Assembly (NCBI GenBank): GCA_002418835.1
Contig: DIEX01000021.1
Location: 1-20,998 of the forward strand
Direction of reading: 5' to 3'
DNA from: Spirochaetia bacterium UBA5763
GTDB taxonomy: Bacteria; Spirochaetota; UBA4802; UBA5550
Length of the DNA: 20,998 nucleotides
The notes under the pieces are model-generated. The model saw only the letters and a program-made list of their open reading frames with translations. It was not told the DNA's origin and made no database searches. The position numbers and the translations under genes are program-made. Below, one piece after another: positions 7,603 to 15,858 of the stretch (position 1 is its first letter; each line of letters opens with the position of its first letter).

Positions 7603-8366
7603 TGATCAATGTAATCATAGCGGATGACGAAGAACCTGCAAGAGCGGAAATGAGGTTTCTTCTCGAACAATATGATGATATTACTATTACAGCAGAAGCC
7701 ACTGATGGAGAGATGGCAGTAAAGCTGTGTCATGAACATAAACCTGATCTGGTTTTCATGGATATTCAGATGCCGGCACTCTCCGGAATTGAAGCAGCCG
7801 AAATTCTTATAAACTCAGGGAATCCACCCTATATTATTTTTGTTACAGCCTACGACTCCTACGCCATACGCGCGTTTGAGCTTCACGCAATCGACTATCT
7901 TCTTAAACCTGTCGAAACAGAAAGGCTTGAGAGCAGTCTGGATCGTATACGAAAACTGCTGAATTCTGATCAGGATGTTTCTGTTTCACTGAAAGCAATG
8001 AAAGATATGTTAGGCGGTTACAAAGAGCGCCGCAGCAGTAAAGTAATAACCGTATGTAAAGATGAAAAATTCCACCCTGTGCCTGTTGAAAAAATTAAAT
8101 ATGCATACGCGGATGACAAGAGAACATACCTGGTGACAACATCGGGAAAATTTACATATAAAAACACTCTTCACCACCTGGAGGAACTTCTCCCTGAAAA
8201 CTTTATCCGCACACACAGGAGTTATATTGTAAATATTAACTTTATAAAAGATATAGAACCCTGGTTTAACGGAGCTTACCAGATAACAATTCTTAATGAT
8301 GAACATAATGTTCCATTAAGCCGCAGCCATTCAAAATACTTTAAAGAAATAATGCAGATGGAATAA
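7602..8366 (+). CDS. LytTR-family response regulator
   Basis: This 254-residue DNA-binding regulator has an N-terminal receiver domain (acidic pocket ADDEE at 7-11, phospho-acceptor Asp54 in VFMDIQMP, conserved Thr/Ala in VTAYDSYA and Lys in LLKPVE) and a C-terminal LytTR domain (about 145-252, including HHLEELLPENFIRTHRSYIVN). LytTR proteins bind paired direct repeats spaced about two helical turns; three such repeats lie directly after this gene. It is translationally coupled to the kinase by a TAATG overlap. It most likely activates the transporter gene 140 bases downstream, like BtsR or YpdB in E. coli. Confidence 0.93.
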   Translation: MINVIIADDEEPARAEMRFLLEQYDDITITAEATDGEMAVKLCHEHKPDLVFMDIQMPALSGIEAAEILINSGNPPYIIFVTAYDSYAIRAFELHAIDYLLKPVETERLESSLDRIRKLLNSDQDVSVSLKAMKDMLGGYKERRSSKVITVCKDEKFHPVPVEKIKYAYADDKRTYLVTTSGKFTYKNTLHHLEELLPENFIRTHRSYIVNINFIKDIEPWFNGAYQITILNDEHNVPLSRSHSKYFKEIMQME

Positions 8367-8385
8367 TTTACAGGTTTAATATTTA

Positions 8386-8436
8386 TGCATTTCATCCGTT
8401 GATAATGCATCTCATCCCCGGCATTCTGCATTTTAC
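8386..8436 (+). promoter_or_regulatory. Three direct repeats, likely LytTR-regulator binding sites
   Basis: TGCATTTCAT (8386-8395), TGCATCTCAT (8406-8415) and TGCATTTTAC (8427-8436) are spaced 20 and 21 bases apart, so they face the same side of the helix. The first two extend to ATGCATYTCATCC. They closely resemble the GGCATTTCAT repeats reported for E. coli YpdB. They lie between the regulator and the transporter, 70-120 bases before its ATG. Confidence 0.65.
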
Positions 8437-8505
8437 GAAAAATTTCAACATGGATTATTTTTTTGATCTACATTGTCTCCAGAATTTATTTTATGGAGGC
8501 AAAAA

Positions 8506-9942
8506 ATGATAAGTTTTCTTTTATCACTGGCAGCACTGATAGCAGGCTATTTTATCTACGGTGCATTTGTAGAAAAAGTGTTCGGGATTGAACCTGACAG
8601 AAAAACTCCGGCTGTTACAATGAATGACGGCGTCGACTATGTACCTCTCCCCTGGAAGAAGATACTCCTTATCCAGATACTTAACATTGCAGGGCTTGGG
8701 CCCATCTTCGGCGCAATCATGGGTGCTCTCTACGGACCGGCAGCATTTCTCTGGATTGTACTTGGAAGCATTTTTGCAGGTGCAGTACACGACTTCTTTT
8801 CCGGTATGCTATCAGTAAGGCACGATGGAAAGAGTATATCAGAAATCGTGGGGATCTACCTCGGCGATTCTATGAAACAGTTCATGAGGGTTTTTTCAGT
8901 AATCCTCCTTGTTCTTGTTGGTACAGTTTTTATCGCAGGACCCGCCGGTTTACTCGCAAACCTCGGCATGACAGGAATCTTTGCGAACAAATGGTTCTGG
9001 CTTGCAATAATTATTGTGTATTATTTCTTTGCGACAGTTATGCCAATTGACAAAATTATAGCAAGGTTCTACCCTGTGTTTGGTATAGTTCTTTTAATAA
9101 TGGCGATAGGTGTTGGCGGAGCGCTCCTCTTCTACCAGAATCCTATTCCTGAAATAACACTCTCCAACCTTCATCCGAAACAGCTTCCATTATGGCCGAT
9201 GCTCTTTATAACAATCGCATGCGGCGCAATCAGCGGCTTTCACTCAACACAGTCTCCGCTTATGGCAAGATGTATTGAAACAGAAAAATACGGACGCAGA
9301 GTATTCTACGGCGCTATGATTGCTGAAGGCGCAATAGCTCTTGTATGGGCAGCAGCAGCAATGACATACTTTAACGGCATACCCGGCCTTGCAGCAGCAC
9401 TTGCCAAAGGTGGAGCCGGTGTAGTTGTGCATGATGTATCTATCGGACTTCTCGGAGTTGCAGGAGGGATACTCGCAATACTCGGCGCAATAGCATGCCC
9501 CATAACATCAGGAGACACAGCTTTCAGAAGCGCAAGGCTCACCATTGCTGACGCATTGGGATATGATCAATCTGGAGCAAAAAGCAGACTCTTCATCGCG
9601 GTTCCTCTATTCGCCATAGGTCTGGGACTGAACTTCATTGACTTCGCAATTATCTGGAGATACTTTGCATGGTCAAACCAGACACTTGCAACAATAGTTC
9701 TCTGGGGATCAGCAGCATACATGGTTAAATTTAATAAGTTCCACTGGATTGCAACAGTTCCGGCAACTTTCATGACAGCAGTTTGTGTTACTTATATCAT
9801 GATTGCTCCTGAAGGATTCAAGCTTTCAACAACAGTAGCTTATCCTACAGGTATAATAGCAGCTCTTGCCGCACTGATAACATTCATGATTTACACTATG
9901 AATAAATCAAAGAAGGAACTTGAACTGGTTGCCGGCAAATAA
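8506..9942 (+). CDS. CstA-family transporter (short form)
   Basis: This 478-residue polytopic membrane protein belongs to the carbon-starvation CstA family, whose E. coli members are linked to peptide or pyruvate uptake. Family hallmarks include the N-terminal helix with GYFIYG, the DGVDYVPLPWKKILLIQ segment, GLGPIFGAIMGALYGP, VHDFFSGMLSVRHDGKSISE and GFHSTQSPLMARCIETEKYGR. ATG 8506 has GGAGG 6 bases upstream; an in-frame TTG at 8473 lacks a site. It is about 220 residues shorter than E. coli CstA and BtsT (about 700), but the core reads intact and ends in a charged tail before a terminator. It is probably induced by the upstream LytS/LytTR pair. Whether the substrate is pyruvate or peptides cannot be told. 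Confidence 0.92.
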   Translation: MISFLLSLAALIAGYFIYGAFVEKVFGIEPDRKTPAVTMNDGVDYVPLPWKKILLIQILNIAGLGPIFGAIMGALYGPAAFLWIVLGSIFAGAVHDFFSGMLSVRHDGKSISEIVGIYLGDSMKQFMRVFSVILLVLVGTVFIAGPAGLLANLGMTGIFANKWFWLAIIIVYYFFATVMPIDKIIARFYPVFGIVLLIMAIGVGGALLFYQNPIPEITLSNLHPKQLPLWPMLFITIACGAISGFHSTQSPLMARCIETEKYGRRVFYGAMIAEGAIALVWAAAAMTYFNGIPGLAAALAKGGAGVVVHDVSIGLLGVAGGILAILGAIACPITSGDTAFRSARLTIADALGYDQSGAKSRLFIAVPLFAIGLGLNFIDFAIIWRYFAWSNQTLATIVLWGSAAYMVKFNKFHWIATVPATFMTAVCVTYIMIAPEGFKLSTTVAYPTGIIAALAALITFMIYTMNKSKKELELVAGK

Positions 9943-9960
9943 ACAGTAACCACATCGAAT

Positions 9961-9992
9961 AAAAAACGCCTCTCATCCGGGAGGCGTTTTTT
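9961..9992. terminator. Bidirectional intrinsic terminator
   Basis: A 12-bp perfect stem (9961-9972 with 9981-9992) closes an 8-base loop. A-run and T-run lie on opposite sides, so it works in both directions. It separates the converging transporter gene and the AhpD-like gene, whose stop codon (9991-9993) touches it. Confidence 0.9.
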
Positions 9993-10500
9993 ATTTTAAA
10001 TCACCATTTTCTGAAGAAGGGAGAGAACAGCTGATGCTTCTCTCAACTGAGTATTTCCATGGAATCCGGATGAATATATTCCCTGCGCAGTTAAAAAAGT
10101 CCATCATCTTCACGAGTTTCAGAATATACTTTCTCTCCTGTAATGAATAAACTTTTTTATATTCATTGAGGTTTACCCATTCAGAAATGTTGCCGTTATT
10201 AAAAATCCATTCCCTTGCAAAAGATAAGGCAAGCCACTCCCTGTAATCAAAATTTTCTTTGCGGAGTGTTATGAGATTTTCTATCTCCTGCTTTGTCATA
10301 CCAAGCCTCCGACCGGCGGCCGAATGAGCATTGATTCACCCTCCGCATTCATTTGACATTGATACTGTGAGCAGTATTTTCTCCCTGAACGAAGGTTCTA
10401 TGCTGCGGAATGTCATAAAAAACGTAGGGCCGGAAAAGCTCCGGAAAAATTTAACAAAAAGTTCTTTTAATGATGAAACTGTTACTGATCTGCTACCCAT
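9991..10500 (-). CDS. AhpD/CMD-like protein, candidate selenoprotein (TGA = Sec55)
   Basis: Reading through the TGA at 10336-10338 gives a 169-residue member of the AhpD/carboxymuconolactone decarboxylase superfamily, thiol-dependent redox proteins. Codons 38-60 read FREKILLTVSM, then SNECGG-TGA-INAHSAAG, so the motif is C52-G-G-TGA55-x3-H59, the family's CxxCx3H with its second Cys replaced. Both flanks are family-like: MTKQEIENL follows and the later part has NFDYREWLALSFAREW and YILKLVKMMDF. If TGA is a stop, only the 102-codon remainder from ATG 10299 could be made, without the redox motif; its GGAGG is also half of the SECIS-like stem. ATG 10500 lies 7 bases after the nadR stop, with AGGAG 11 bases upstream. 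CxxU forms of AhpD-like proteins are known. The alternative is a pseudogene. Confidence 0.75.
10305..10320 (-). promoter_or_regulatory. SECIS-like hairpin after the TGA codon
   Basis: On the minus strand GCCGCC (10320-10315) pairs with GGAGGC (10310-10305), with one G-A mismatch, around a GGTC loop (10314-10311). A G-T pair can extend it. The apical loop starts 21 bases after the TGA and begins with GG. This meets the usual bacterial SECIS rules (loop about 16-37 bases downstream, G in the first two loop bases). Confidence 0.55.
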
Positions 10501-10507
10501 AATCCGC

Positions 10508-11497
10508 TTATCTCCTCAGAAGTTCTGTAGGCCATCTCTTCTCAATTACGGCAACTGCTTTTTTAAATCGCTCATCCCAACTGCCGCTGATGATTTCATA
10601 ATCAGCGTTTTTATTCTGCAATATGTCAATCAGCTTATTTCTGAAAAACTCTCTCATATGTTCCGAGTCACGCTGAGGATCCTCAATATATGGTGTGTCA
10701 GTTTCCATGAACAGATAGAAGTCAAAAGCATTTGCAGCATCAACCCATGCTGGGAAATCCGGAACCCTGTTAAAATAGTATTCAGAGAAGAGGCGCGTGA
10801 TTTCTACATCAGTATCAACAAAGAGAAATTTCCCGGCAGTTTTATGTTTTGCTATTATTGCCTCAGCATGAGCAGGGCCTATCTTTTTAATAATATCGAA
10901 AGTAACCTTCCCCCCATCTTCATCAATTAAATGACGCGCCACCTCGGGAACAAATTCTGTTTTATAATATGCTGCAAGCCTCTCTGTTAATACACTTTTC
11001 CCCGTGCTTTCTGCACCGAATACACATATCTTTTTTATGAAATGAGGTTTTGCTGACGCAGAAATATACTGCCAGTTCGCGTACGGGTTCTCCCTGATCA
11101 TTGTACCAGATACCGGTATTTTATTTCTTTCAACATCAAAAAATCTGTGTTCAATACCCATATACTCCGCAAGATATTCTCCGTACTTTTCCGAACTGAA
11201 AATTATCCTTGTCTCAGGAAAACGTTTTGAAAGATAATCAGCCCACACCTTTGACACATCTCTTGAGGACACCGGCGCGTCAGGAAGAGGTTCGTCGGTG
11301 TACTCTATCCGTATACGGAGTTCAGATCTGAATGTCTCCCAGAGCCATTTGTAGCGCAGATGCCCCGGTATAGGCTCACCGGCAGTCACACCAAGGAGAA
11401 CAATAAGCTCATCGCAGTTTGACTTAGCGAATCTTATCAGAGCCTCATGCCCCGCGTGGAGAGGGAGAAATTTTCCGATAACAAGCCCGTGCCTCAT
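10508..11497 (-). CDS. nadR: NadR-type NMN adenylyltransferase / ribosylnicotinamide kinase
   Basis: This 329-residue bifunctional enzyme phosphorylates nicotinamide riboside to NMN and adenylates NMN to NAD in the cytoplasm. The N-terminal nucleotidyltransferase domain has GKFLPLHAGH (8-17), the HxGH signature, and VSGTMIRENP (about 128-137). The C-terminal kinase domain has the P-loop GAESTGKS (about 160-167) and DTDVEITRLFSEYYF. The N-terminal helix-turn-helix repressor domain of enterobacterial NadR is absent, so it is enzyme only. The ATG overlaps the pnuC stop by 4 bases (ATGA), coupling transport and phosphorylation of nicotinamide riboside. Confidence 0.93.
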   Translation of the reverse strand: MRHGLVIGKFLPLHAGHEALIRFAKSNCDELIVLLGVTAGEPIPGHLRYKWLWETFRSELRIRIEYTDEPLPDAPVSSRDVSKVWADYLSKRFPETRIIFSSEKYGEYLAEYMGIEHRFFDVERNKIPVSGTMIRENPYANWQYISASAKPHFIKKICVFGAESTGKSVLTERLAAYYKTEFVPEVARHLIDEDGGKVTFDIIKKIGPAHAEAIIAKHKTAGKFLFVDTDVEITRLFSEYYFNRVPDFPAWVDAANAFDFYLFMETDTPYIEDPQRDSEHMREFFRNKLIDILQNKNADYEIISGSWDERFKKAVAVIEKRWPTELLRR

Positions 11498-12165
11498 TCA
11501 GCAGCCTCCCCGCTATAACCGCTGAATATTTTATTCCAGTTCCAGAGCCCGGCTGATGCAATTAATCCGAAGATCACATATTCACCGCTCACAAGATATA
11601 TCCCCTTCATCATGTAGATCACCGCTGCCACAACATCAACAATTATCCAGAGCATCCAGGCCTCACGCTTTTTCAGAGAGAGGAGCACCTGCGCCACAAT
11701 GCTCAATATTGCCACGAATGAATCCGCATAAGGGAATGCCGCAGGTTCAGGAAAGATCACAGGGAGCCACAGATGTACACGCTCAACTCCTGCCCCTGCC
11801 AGAGACGCAACAGCAATAACTGCTGTAACAATCATTATGATGCCGGAGCTACCGATACTTGCAACCTTCAGTTCATCTTTATAATCAGTTTCAAATTCAC
11901 CGCGGGGGTGAGTCCAACGCCACCATCCATAAAACGATGTGCCGAGATAATAAATCTGCAGCAGCATATCAGGATACAGCCGCGCCTGGTAGAAGAGTAT
12001 AAAAAAGAATACAGCATTTATAATACCGAAAGGCCAGGAGATAACTCTCTCCTTCGCGGCAAAAATGACGCAAATCAGTCCCGTTGCAGTACCAACAAAC
12101 TCCACAACACTGACACTGTAACCGGGAAGCTGAAACAGAATATAATTTATATCAAAAAAATTCAT
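11494..12165 (-). CDS. pnuC: Nicotinamide riboside transporter PnuC
   Basis: This 223-residue membrane protein with about seven helices imports nicotinamide riboside by facilitated diffusion, trapped by NadR kinase. Family features include the N-terminal MNFFDINYI, VEFVGTATGLICVIFAAKE, SWPFGIINAVFFFILFYQARLY and the W-rich GTSFYGWWRW. ATG 12165 has GGAG about 10 bases upstream and gives the usual PnuC N-terminus; an in-frame GTG at 12186 would add 7 residues but has no ribosome-binding site. It lies 4 bases after the adenylate-forming enzyme gene and overlaps nadR by 4 bases. Confidence 0.92.
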   Translation of the reverse strand: MNFFDINYILFQLPGYSVSVVEFVGTATGLICVIFAAKERVISWPFGIINAVFFFILFYQARLYPDMLLQIYYLGTSFYGWWRWTHPRGEFETDYKDELKVASIGSSGIIMIVTAVIAVASLAGAGVERVHLWLPVIFPEPAAFPYADSFVAILSIVAQVLLSLKKREAWMLWIIVDVVAAVIYMMKGIYLVSGEYVIFGLIASAGLWNWNKIFSGYSGEAAE

Positions 12166-12169
12166 TATA

Positions 12170-13561
12170 CTATAACTCCAGTTCACAGATGAATGGAATA
12201 CTCTTATCTTTTAAAAGTATGTTCTCATTTTCAATTTCAACTTTTATTTCATTATCGAAGAGAGATTCAATTCTCTCCTTCATAAATATTGCTGATCGCG
12301 ATGTAAGCTCGCCGCCAGCAGAGATTTTAAGGGTGCATCTGTAATCAGACCGCTGAATAAAAGTGAAAGTGTAAACAGGAAAAGAGCGCACTATTCCTGA
12401 AATGTCAATTGAATTTACAATCTTCCCGCTTTTGGTCCGGAAGAGAACAAGCTTTCTCCCTTCAAGATTGACAAGGGCTGGAGAGATTTCTCCACAACTG
12501 CACTTCTTGAAACTCATTGATGCTGTATCCCCTGTAAGATAACGTAACAGCGGAAGGTAAGGATTTCTCCCTCCTGTTACTGCAATCTCACCTCTCTCAC
12601 CTTCCGGTACCGGTTCACCTGAAACGGAAAGAACTTCAACAAAAATATCGTGAGGAAGTATGTGGAACTTTGCAGGATCATGAGGACAGCTATATGCAAT
12701 GGGCCCTGTTTCATTAAGTGAATACATGTCAACCACCGGACACTTGAAGTAACTCTGGAGTTTATCACGCACTATTCTCTCCATTGATATTGCAGTAGAA
12801 AGAACAGCTTCCGGCCTGTATTCAATGCCGCGATTAATATAATCAAGGAATGAATGCGGGTCACCGGAAAGAAATACAGGTTTCATATCATTTATATATA
12901 GAGCTGAACTTTCACCGGTTCTCCAGCTATTTTTCTCGAGGTTTATCTTCGCAAACCCGGCGCCGTCAAGATATGAGTGAACCGTGTGGTACACAATGGT
13001 CTTCTGCTGCGAGCAGACCTGGATAGCGGCAACCTTGTTACCAGAACAGGAGGTCGCGAGTCCGTTCATTTTAAGCGCATACTGAATAAGGGGATCGTAA
13101 CATCCCACAGCGGAGGGATGGTTCGGAGCAGGTATCGGATGCCCCGTGGTCCCGGATGTGGGATTCACTACAAGCCTTGAGAGATCCGCATCAGATGGAA
13201 CGATCCACTCGAGCTTTGACTGCATATGGCTTCGCGTCATTACGGGAACCCTGTGCCAGTCATTACGGATGTTGATACCCGACAGTTTTGATTCAAACCA
13301 CTGAGACCGGTGTTTCAACTCTTCACACCGGCATAGAACAGACTCCTGCGGACTTTCTCTAAACTCCACCCTCTTCTGCTCCAACTTACCTGCATATTCT
13401 CTGACAAACTCCAGGTCAGATTCAAAAATCCTGTCACCGCACTCCGTATTCCACTTAGGCGCATGAGGATGTTCTCCCATTATTCTGTATAGAGTAAGCC
13501 ACTCCTTTTTCATAAGCGGGACTCTTTCAATCAGCGCCTTTGGAATATCAGTATTTAACAT
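12170..13561 (-). CDS. PaaK/CapK-like AMP-forming adenylating enzyme
   Basis: This 463-residue protein resembles phenylacetate-CoA ligase and CapK-type adenylate-forming enzymes, which activate a carboxylate with ATP. Visible motifs are the Ser/Gly/Thr-rich ATP loop NPTSGTTGHPIP (near 133-144), YSLNETGPIAYSCPH (near 270), LLRYLTGDTASM (near 340) with the ribose-binding Asp, and CSCGE, like the Cys-rich spot in PaaK. The expected acyl substrate is not evident. ATG 13561 has GGGAG 6 bases upstream, and the upstream gene ends 3 bases earlier. Its place after MoxR/VWA genes rather than in a phenylacetate cluster argues against aromatic catabolism. Confidence 0.85.
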   Translation of the reverse strand: MLNTDIPKALIERVPLMKKEWLTLYRIMGEHPHAPKWNTECGDRIFESDLEFVREYAGKLEQKRVEFRESPQESVLCRCEELKHRSQWFESKLSGINIRNDWHRVPVMTRSHMQSKLEWIVPSDADLSRLVVNPTSGTTGHPIPAPNHPSAVGCYDPLIQYALKMNGLATSCSGNKVAAIQVCSQQKTIVYHTVHSYLDGAGFAKINLEKNSWRTGESSALYINDMKPVFLSGDPHSFLDYINRGIEYRPEAVLSTAISMERIVRDKLQSYFKCPVVDMYSLNETGPIAYSCPHDPAKFHILPHDIFVEVLSVSGEPVPEGERGEIAVTGGRNPYLPLLRYLTGDTASMSFKKCSCGEISPALVNLEGRKLVLFRTKSGKIVNSIDISGIVRSFPVYTFTFIQRSDYRCTLKISAGGELTSRSAIFMKERIESLFDNEIKVEIENENILLKDKSIPFICELEL

Positions 13562-13564
13562 TTT

Positions 13565-14155
13565 CTACTCCCTGGACATCTTTGATGCAGCCTCTTCAGC
13601 CTCTTTACGCAGCATCGCTTCGCGGATCTCCCTGGCGCGCTGCTGCGCCTGCCGGGTTTTATCGAGAATTTTTTTCCTCTCTATAGAGTCCAGTGTCGCA
13701 AGCCTCTCCTTAGATCTATTTTCATCTTCACCACGGGGATATAAATTTACTGCCATTAAGGCGAGTCTGCAGAGTTCCTCACGCCTGTCCGGATCTGAAA
13801 TAAAAATCTCTTCGTTATCAACTGCTTCTCCAAGGATTTGCAGCTTCTGAGAAAAAATAATTTTTCTGACAAGCCCGGTTTCCGGCCTGTTCTCAATAAA
13901 AAACTGATCATGGTAGAGATGACAGAGTATGGCAACAAGCCTGTGATAATTTTTTTTATTCCTTAATCCTTCAATGGATTTAATTTCATCAGAAGTAAGA
14001 GGGCTCTCCCCGGTATCAAGCAGAAGGTCATTTACAAGCGCGTGTAGAATTATTCCGGAATCGATGTCCCCCCCACTGCTGAACTCTTTCATAAAAACAG
14101 CAGGAATCGCAGCAAGCCTGTCCAGCATATATTCAATTGACGGCCCCTCTTTCAT
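13565..14155 (-). CDS. Helical protein with charged coiled-coil tail, MoxR/VWA operon
   Basis: This 196-residue protein matches no family I can name. It is predicted mostly helical and cytoplasmic. The last 45 or so residues (SIERKKILDKTRQAQQRARE and on) are strongly charged with Ala, typical of a coiled coil or long helix. The start is fixed by an ATGA overlap with the upstream VWA gene and by AGGAAGAGAG just before it; upstream in-frame starts would extend 29 codons into that gene. Its position suggests an accessory or scaffold of the MoxR/VWA machine. Confidence 0.75.
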   Translation of the reverse strand: MKEGPSIEYMLDRLAAIPAVFMKEFSSGGDIDSGIILHALVNDLLLDTGESPLTSDEIKSIEGLRNKKNYHRLVAILCHLYHDQFFIENRPETGLVRKIIFSQKLQILGEAVDNEEIFISDPDRREELCRLALMAVNLYPRGEDENRSKERLATLDSIERKKILDKTRQAQQRAREIREAMLRKEAEEAASKMSRE

Positions 14156-15858
14156 ACTCTCTTCCTGCCGTAATGTTTTTTCACAAACTCCCTGCTGAAC
14201 TTCATAAGCTCCTCCCAGTCCGTTACAGGATATATATCCCACCCCATCTTTTCCGCCATTTTCAGTTCATCATTCATATCATATATATTGAGAGCAAAAG
14301 TTCCGCCACCTCCACATTCCCGCAGCGCGGCAATAGCAATATCTCTTCCATCATTTCCTTTCTCATCCTTGTCGAACATTGTTGTTACACCGTCATCTGA
14401 GATAACAAGAATATGGACTTTTCGTGATCCCGTTTTCCTCTTCATATAAGTTTCCCGCATAACATGTATCGGAAATGCTGTTGAACCTCCGAAGAAGCCT
14501 GTTAGAATTGCCAAGATCTCCTTTTCATTACGCACAAAGCCATCAGTTTTGATAAACTCATTTGTCCCGCTCCAGAGTGTTGCCTGTACCTTTGACCCGC
14601 CACGTAATGCCGAGAGACAGATTACAGCCCCCGCAAGAGTAAGGTAGGAGGTATTCACAGCGGGGTCAGGCATTGAACCGCTGGAATCAATATATATATC
14701 AAGATCAACAGGCTCAGTAGCCGGTTCTTTCCCCTTAGATGTTCCTGTTATGCGCTCAACAGTAGTGTAACCCGGAATCAACACTGGACTTCTCAGAAGT
14801 GAATCAAACAGGCTCAAGTTTTCAAATGCATCACCAGCTTCCCACTCCTTCACACCTTCAGGCAAAGGCTCTTCAGATTCAGGCATTTCAACAGATGGGA
14901 ATTTTATAAGATATGGAATTGCCCTTTCACGATAATACCGTGCTGCAATCTCCTGTTCAGTAAGATCGATCCCCATAGCGCGGAGTATCTGACCGTACTG
15001 AAAAGGCTCCCTGTAGCTTGATCTGCTTCTGCTACGATTTCTGTCTCCCGGCTTGTCCGCTGAATCTTTAAGTTCATCGGGCAGAGACTCCGGAGCGGAA
15101 TCATCTCCATCAGCCTGTACAAGTCCCGGAGGGACTGTCTCCCCGTCACCCGGCTCAATCGCGTCGAGCCATATATCCACCTTCTTCCCTGGTTCACCTG
15201 ATTCCAAGAGATACCTGTAACAAATAGATGCGAACTCTCCGCTGCCGCGTATCCATTCCCTCGCGAAGTTTCTCGCAATTCTTGAAGCCAGTATTGCATC
15301 ACCCTCAATTTCGATCTCCACAGGTTTTTCAGTCAGAGTCTTTGCCGGAAGTGCCCACAATATTTCATAAGTCCGCATATAAAAATTCCACAGCTTATCC
15401 GTACTTCCGCCTTTCATCTTCTCATAGACCCTGTCCATTTTAAGGTGATGCTCTCTGAACAGACGATCATTTATAAGAAGATCCTCGTAAAGATTAGCTA
15501 TCATAGGTGCGTGTTTTTCGTATCCCGGAATTGACGCCTGTATTCTTCCTATAACTCTGCCAAGATCAGTGAGATCAGCAGGGCAATAGACGTGATGACC
15601 TGCTTCGTGCCCCAGAATCTCCATTGGAAAATCTTCAAGGCCCAGCTTTTTTATCTTCGCCATGGAAACAACAACACTGTAATCTGTAAGTCTTATCATG
15701 GCAAAGGATGAAGTGAGCCCTTCCTTCGCGGCTTCCTTTTCTGTTTCACATAACAGCGGCTGCCGGAGCTGTACATAGGGGCTCCACAGGCTTACCGCGC
15801 TCTCCCATGAAGATAGCCACTTGTCTTTTATTTTTTCCACTGCAGTAATCTCAGCCAT
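14152..15858 (-). CDS. HExxHH metallopeptidase-like and VWA domain fusion
   Basis: This 568-residue protein joins two modules. Residues 84-89 are HEAGHH, a zinc-metallopeptidase-type HExxH motif, with NLYEDLLIND (122-131) as a plausible helix for the third ligand. After an acidic, Arg/Ser-rich linker (about 235-285) comes a VWA domain whose metal-ion site reads DIYIDSSGSM (Asp391), with GGSTAFPIH and HILVISDDG downstream. VWA proteins beside MoxR ATPases usually act as substrate adaptors in chaperone-like complexes. It overlaps the upstream gene by 8 bases and the downstream gene by 4. There is no signal peptide. Whether the peptidase part is active is unknown. Confidence 0.85.
   Translation of the reverse strand: MAEITAVEKIKDKWLSSWESAVSLWSPYVQLRQPLLCETEKEAAKEGLTSSFAMIRLTDYSVVVSMAKIKKLGLEDFPMEILGHEAGHHVYCPADLTDLGRVIGRIQASIPGYEKHAPMIANLYEDLLINDRLFREHHLKMDRVYEKMKGGSTDKLWNFYMRTYEILWALPAKTLTEKPVEIEIEGDAILASRIARNFAREWIRGSGEFASICYRYLLESGEPGKKVDIWLDAIEPGDGETVPPGLVQADGDDSAPESLPDELKDSADKPGDRNRSRSRSSYREPFQYGQILRAMGIDLTEQEIAARYYRERAIPYLIKFPSVEMPESEEPLPEGVKEWEAGDAFENLSLFDSLLRSPVLIPGYTTVERITGTSKGKEPATEPVDLDIYIDSSGSMPDPAVNTSYLTLAGAVICLSALRGGSKVQATLWSGTNEFIKTDGFVRNEKEILAILTGFFGGSTAFPIHVMRETYMKRKTGSRKVHILVISDDGVTTMFDKDEKGNDGRDIAIAALRECGGGGTFALNIYDMNDELKMAEKMGWDIYPVTDWEELMKFSREFVKKHYGRKRV

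Noticed and set aside
8473..8505. TTG-initiated extension of the CstA gene
   Set aside because: No ribosome-binding site before TTG, while ATG 8506 has GGAGG at ideal spacing and gives the usual N-terminal helix.
10430..10444. CCGGA/TCCGG hairpin as nadR terminator
   Set aside because: Only 5 bp and inside the coding frame of the AhpD-like gene; no adjacent T-run.
10331..10930. 199-codon + strand ORF with protein-like start
   Set aside because: It lies entirely antisense to the start of the AhpD-like gene and the 3' half of nadR, has a TTG start, and its protein-like look is explained by the opposite strand.
14156..14242. 29-codon upstream extension of the 196-residue gene
   Set aside because: It overlaps the VWA gene coding sequence. 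The ATGA overlap and ribosome-binding site support ATG 14155.
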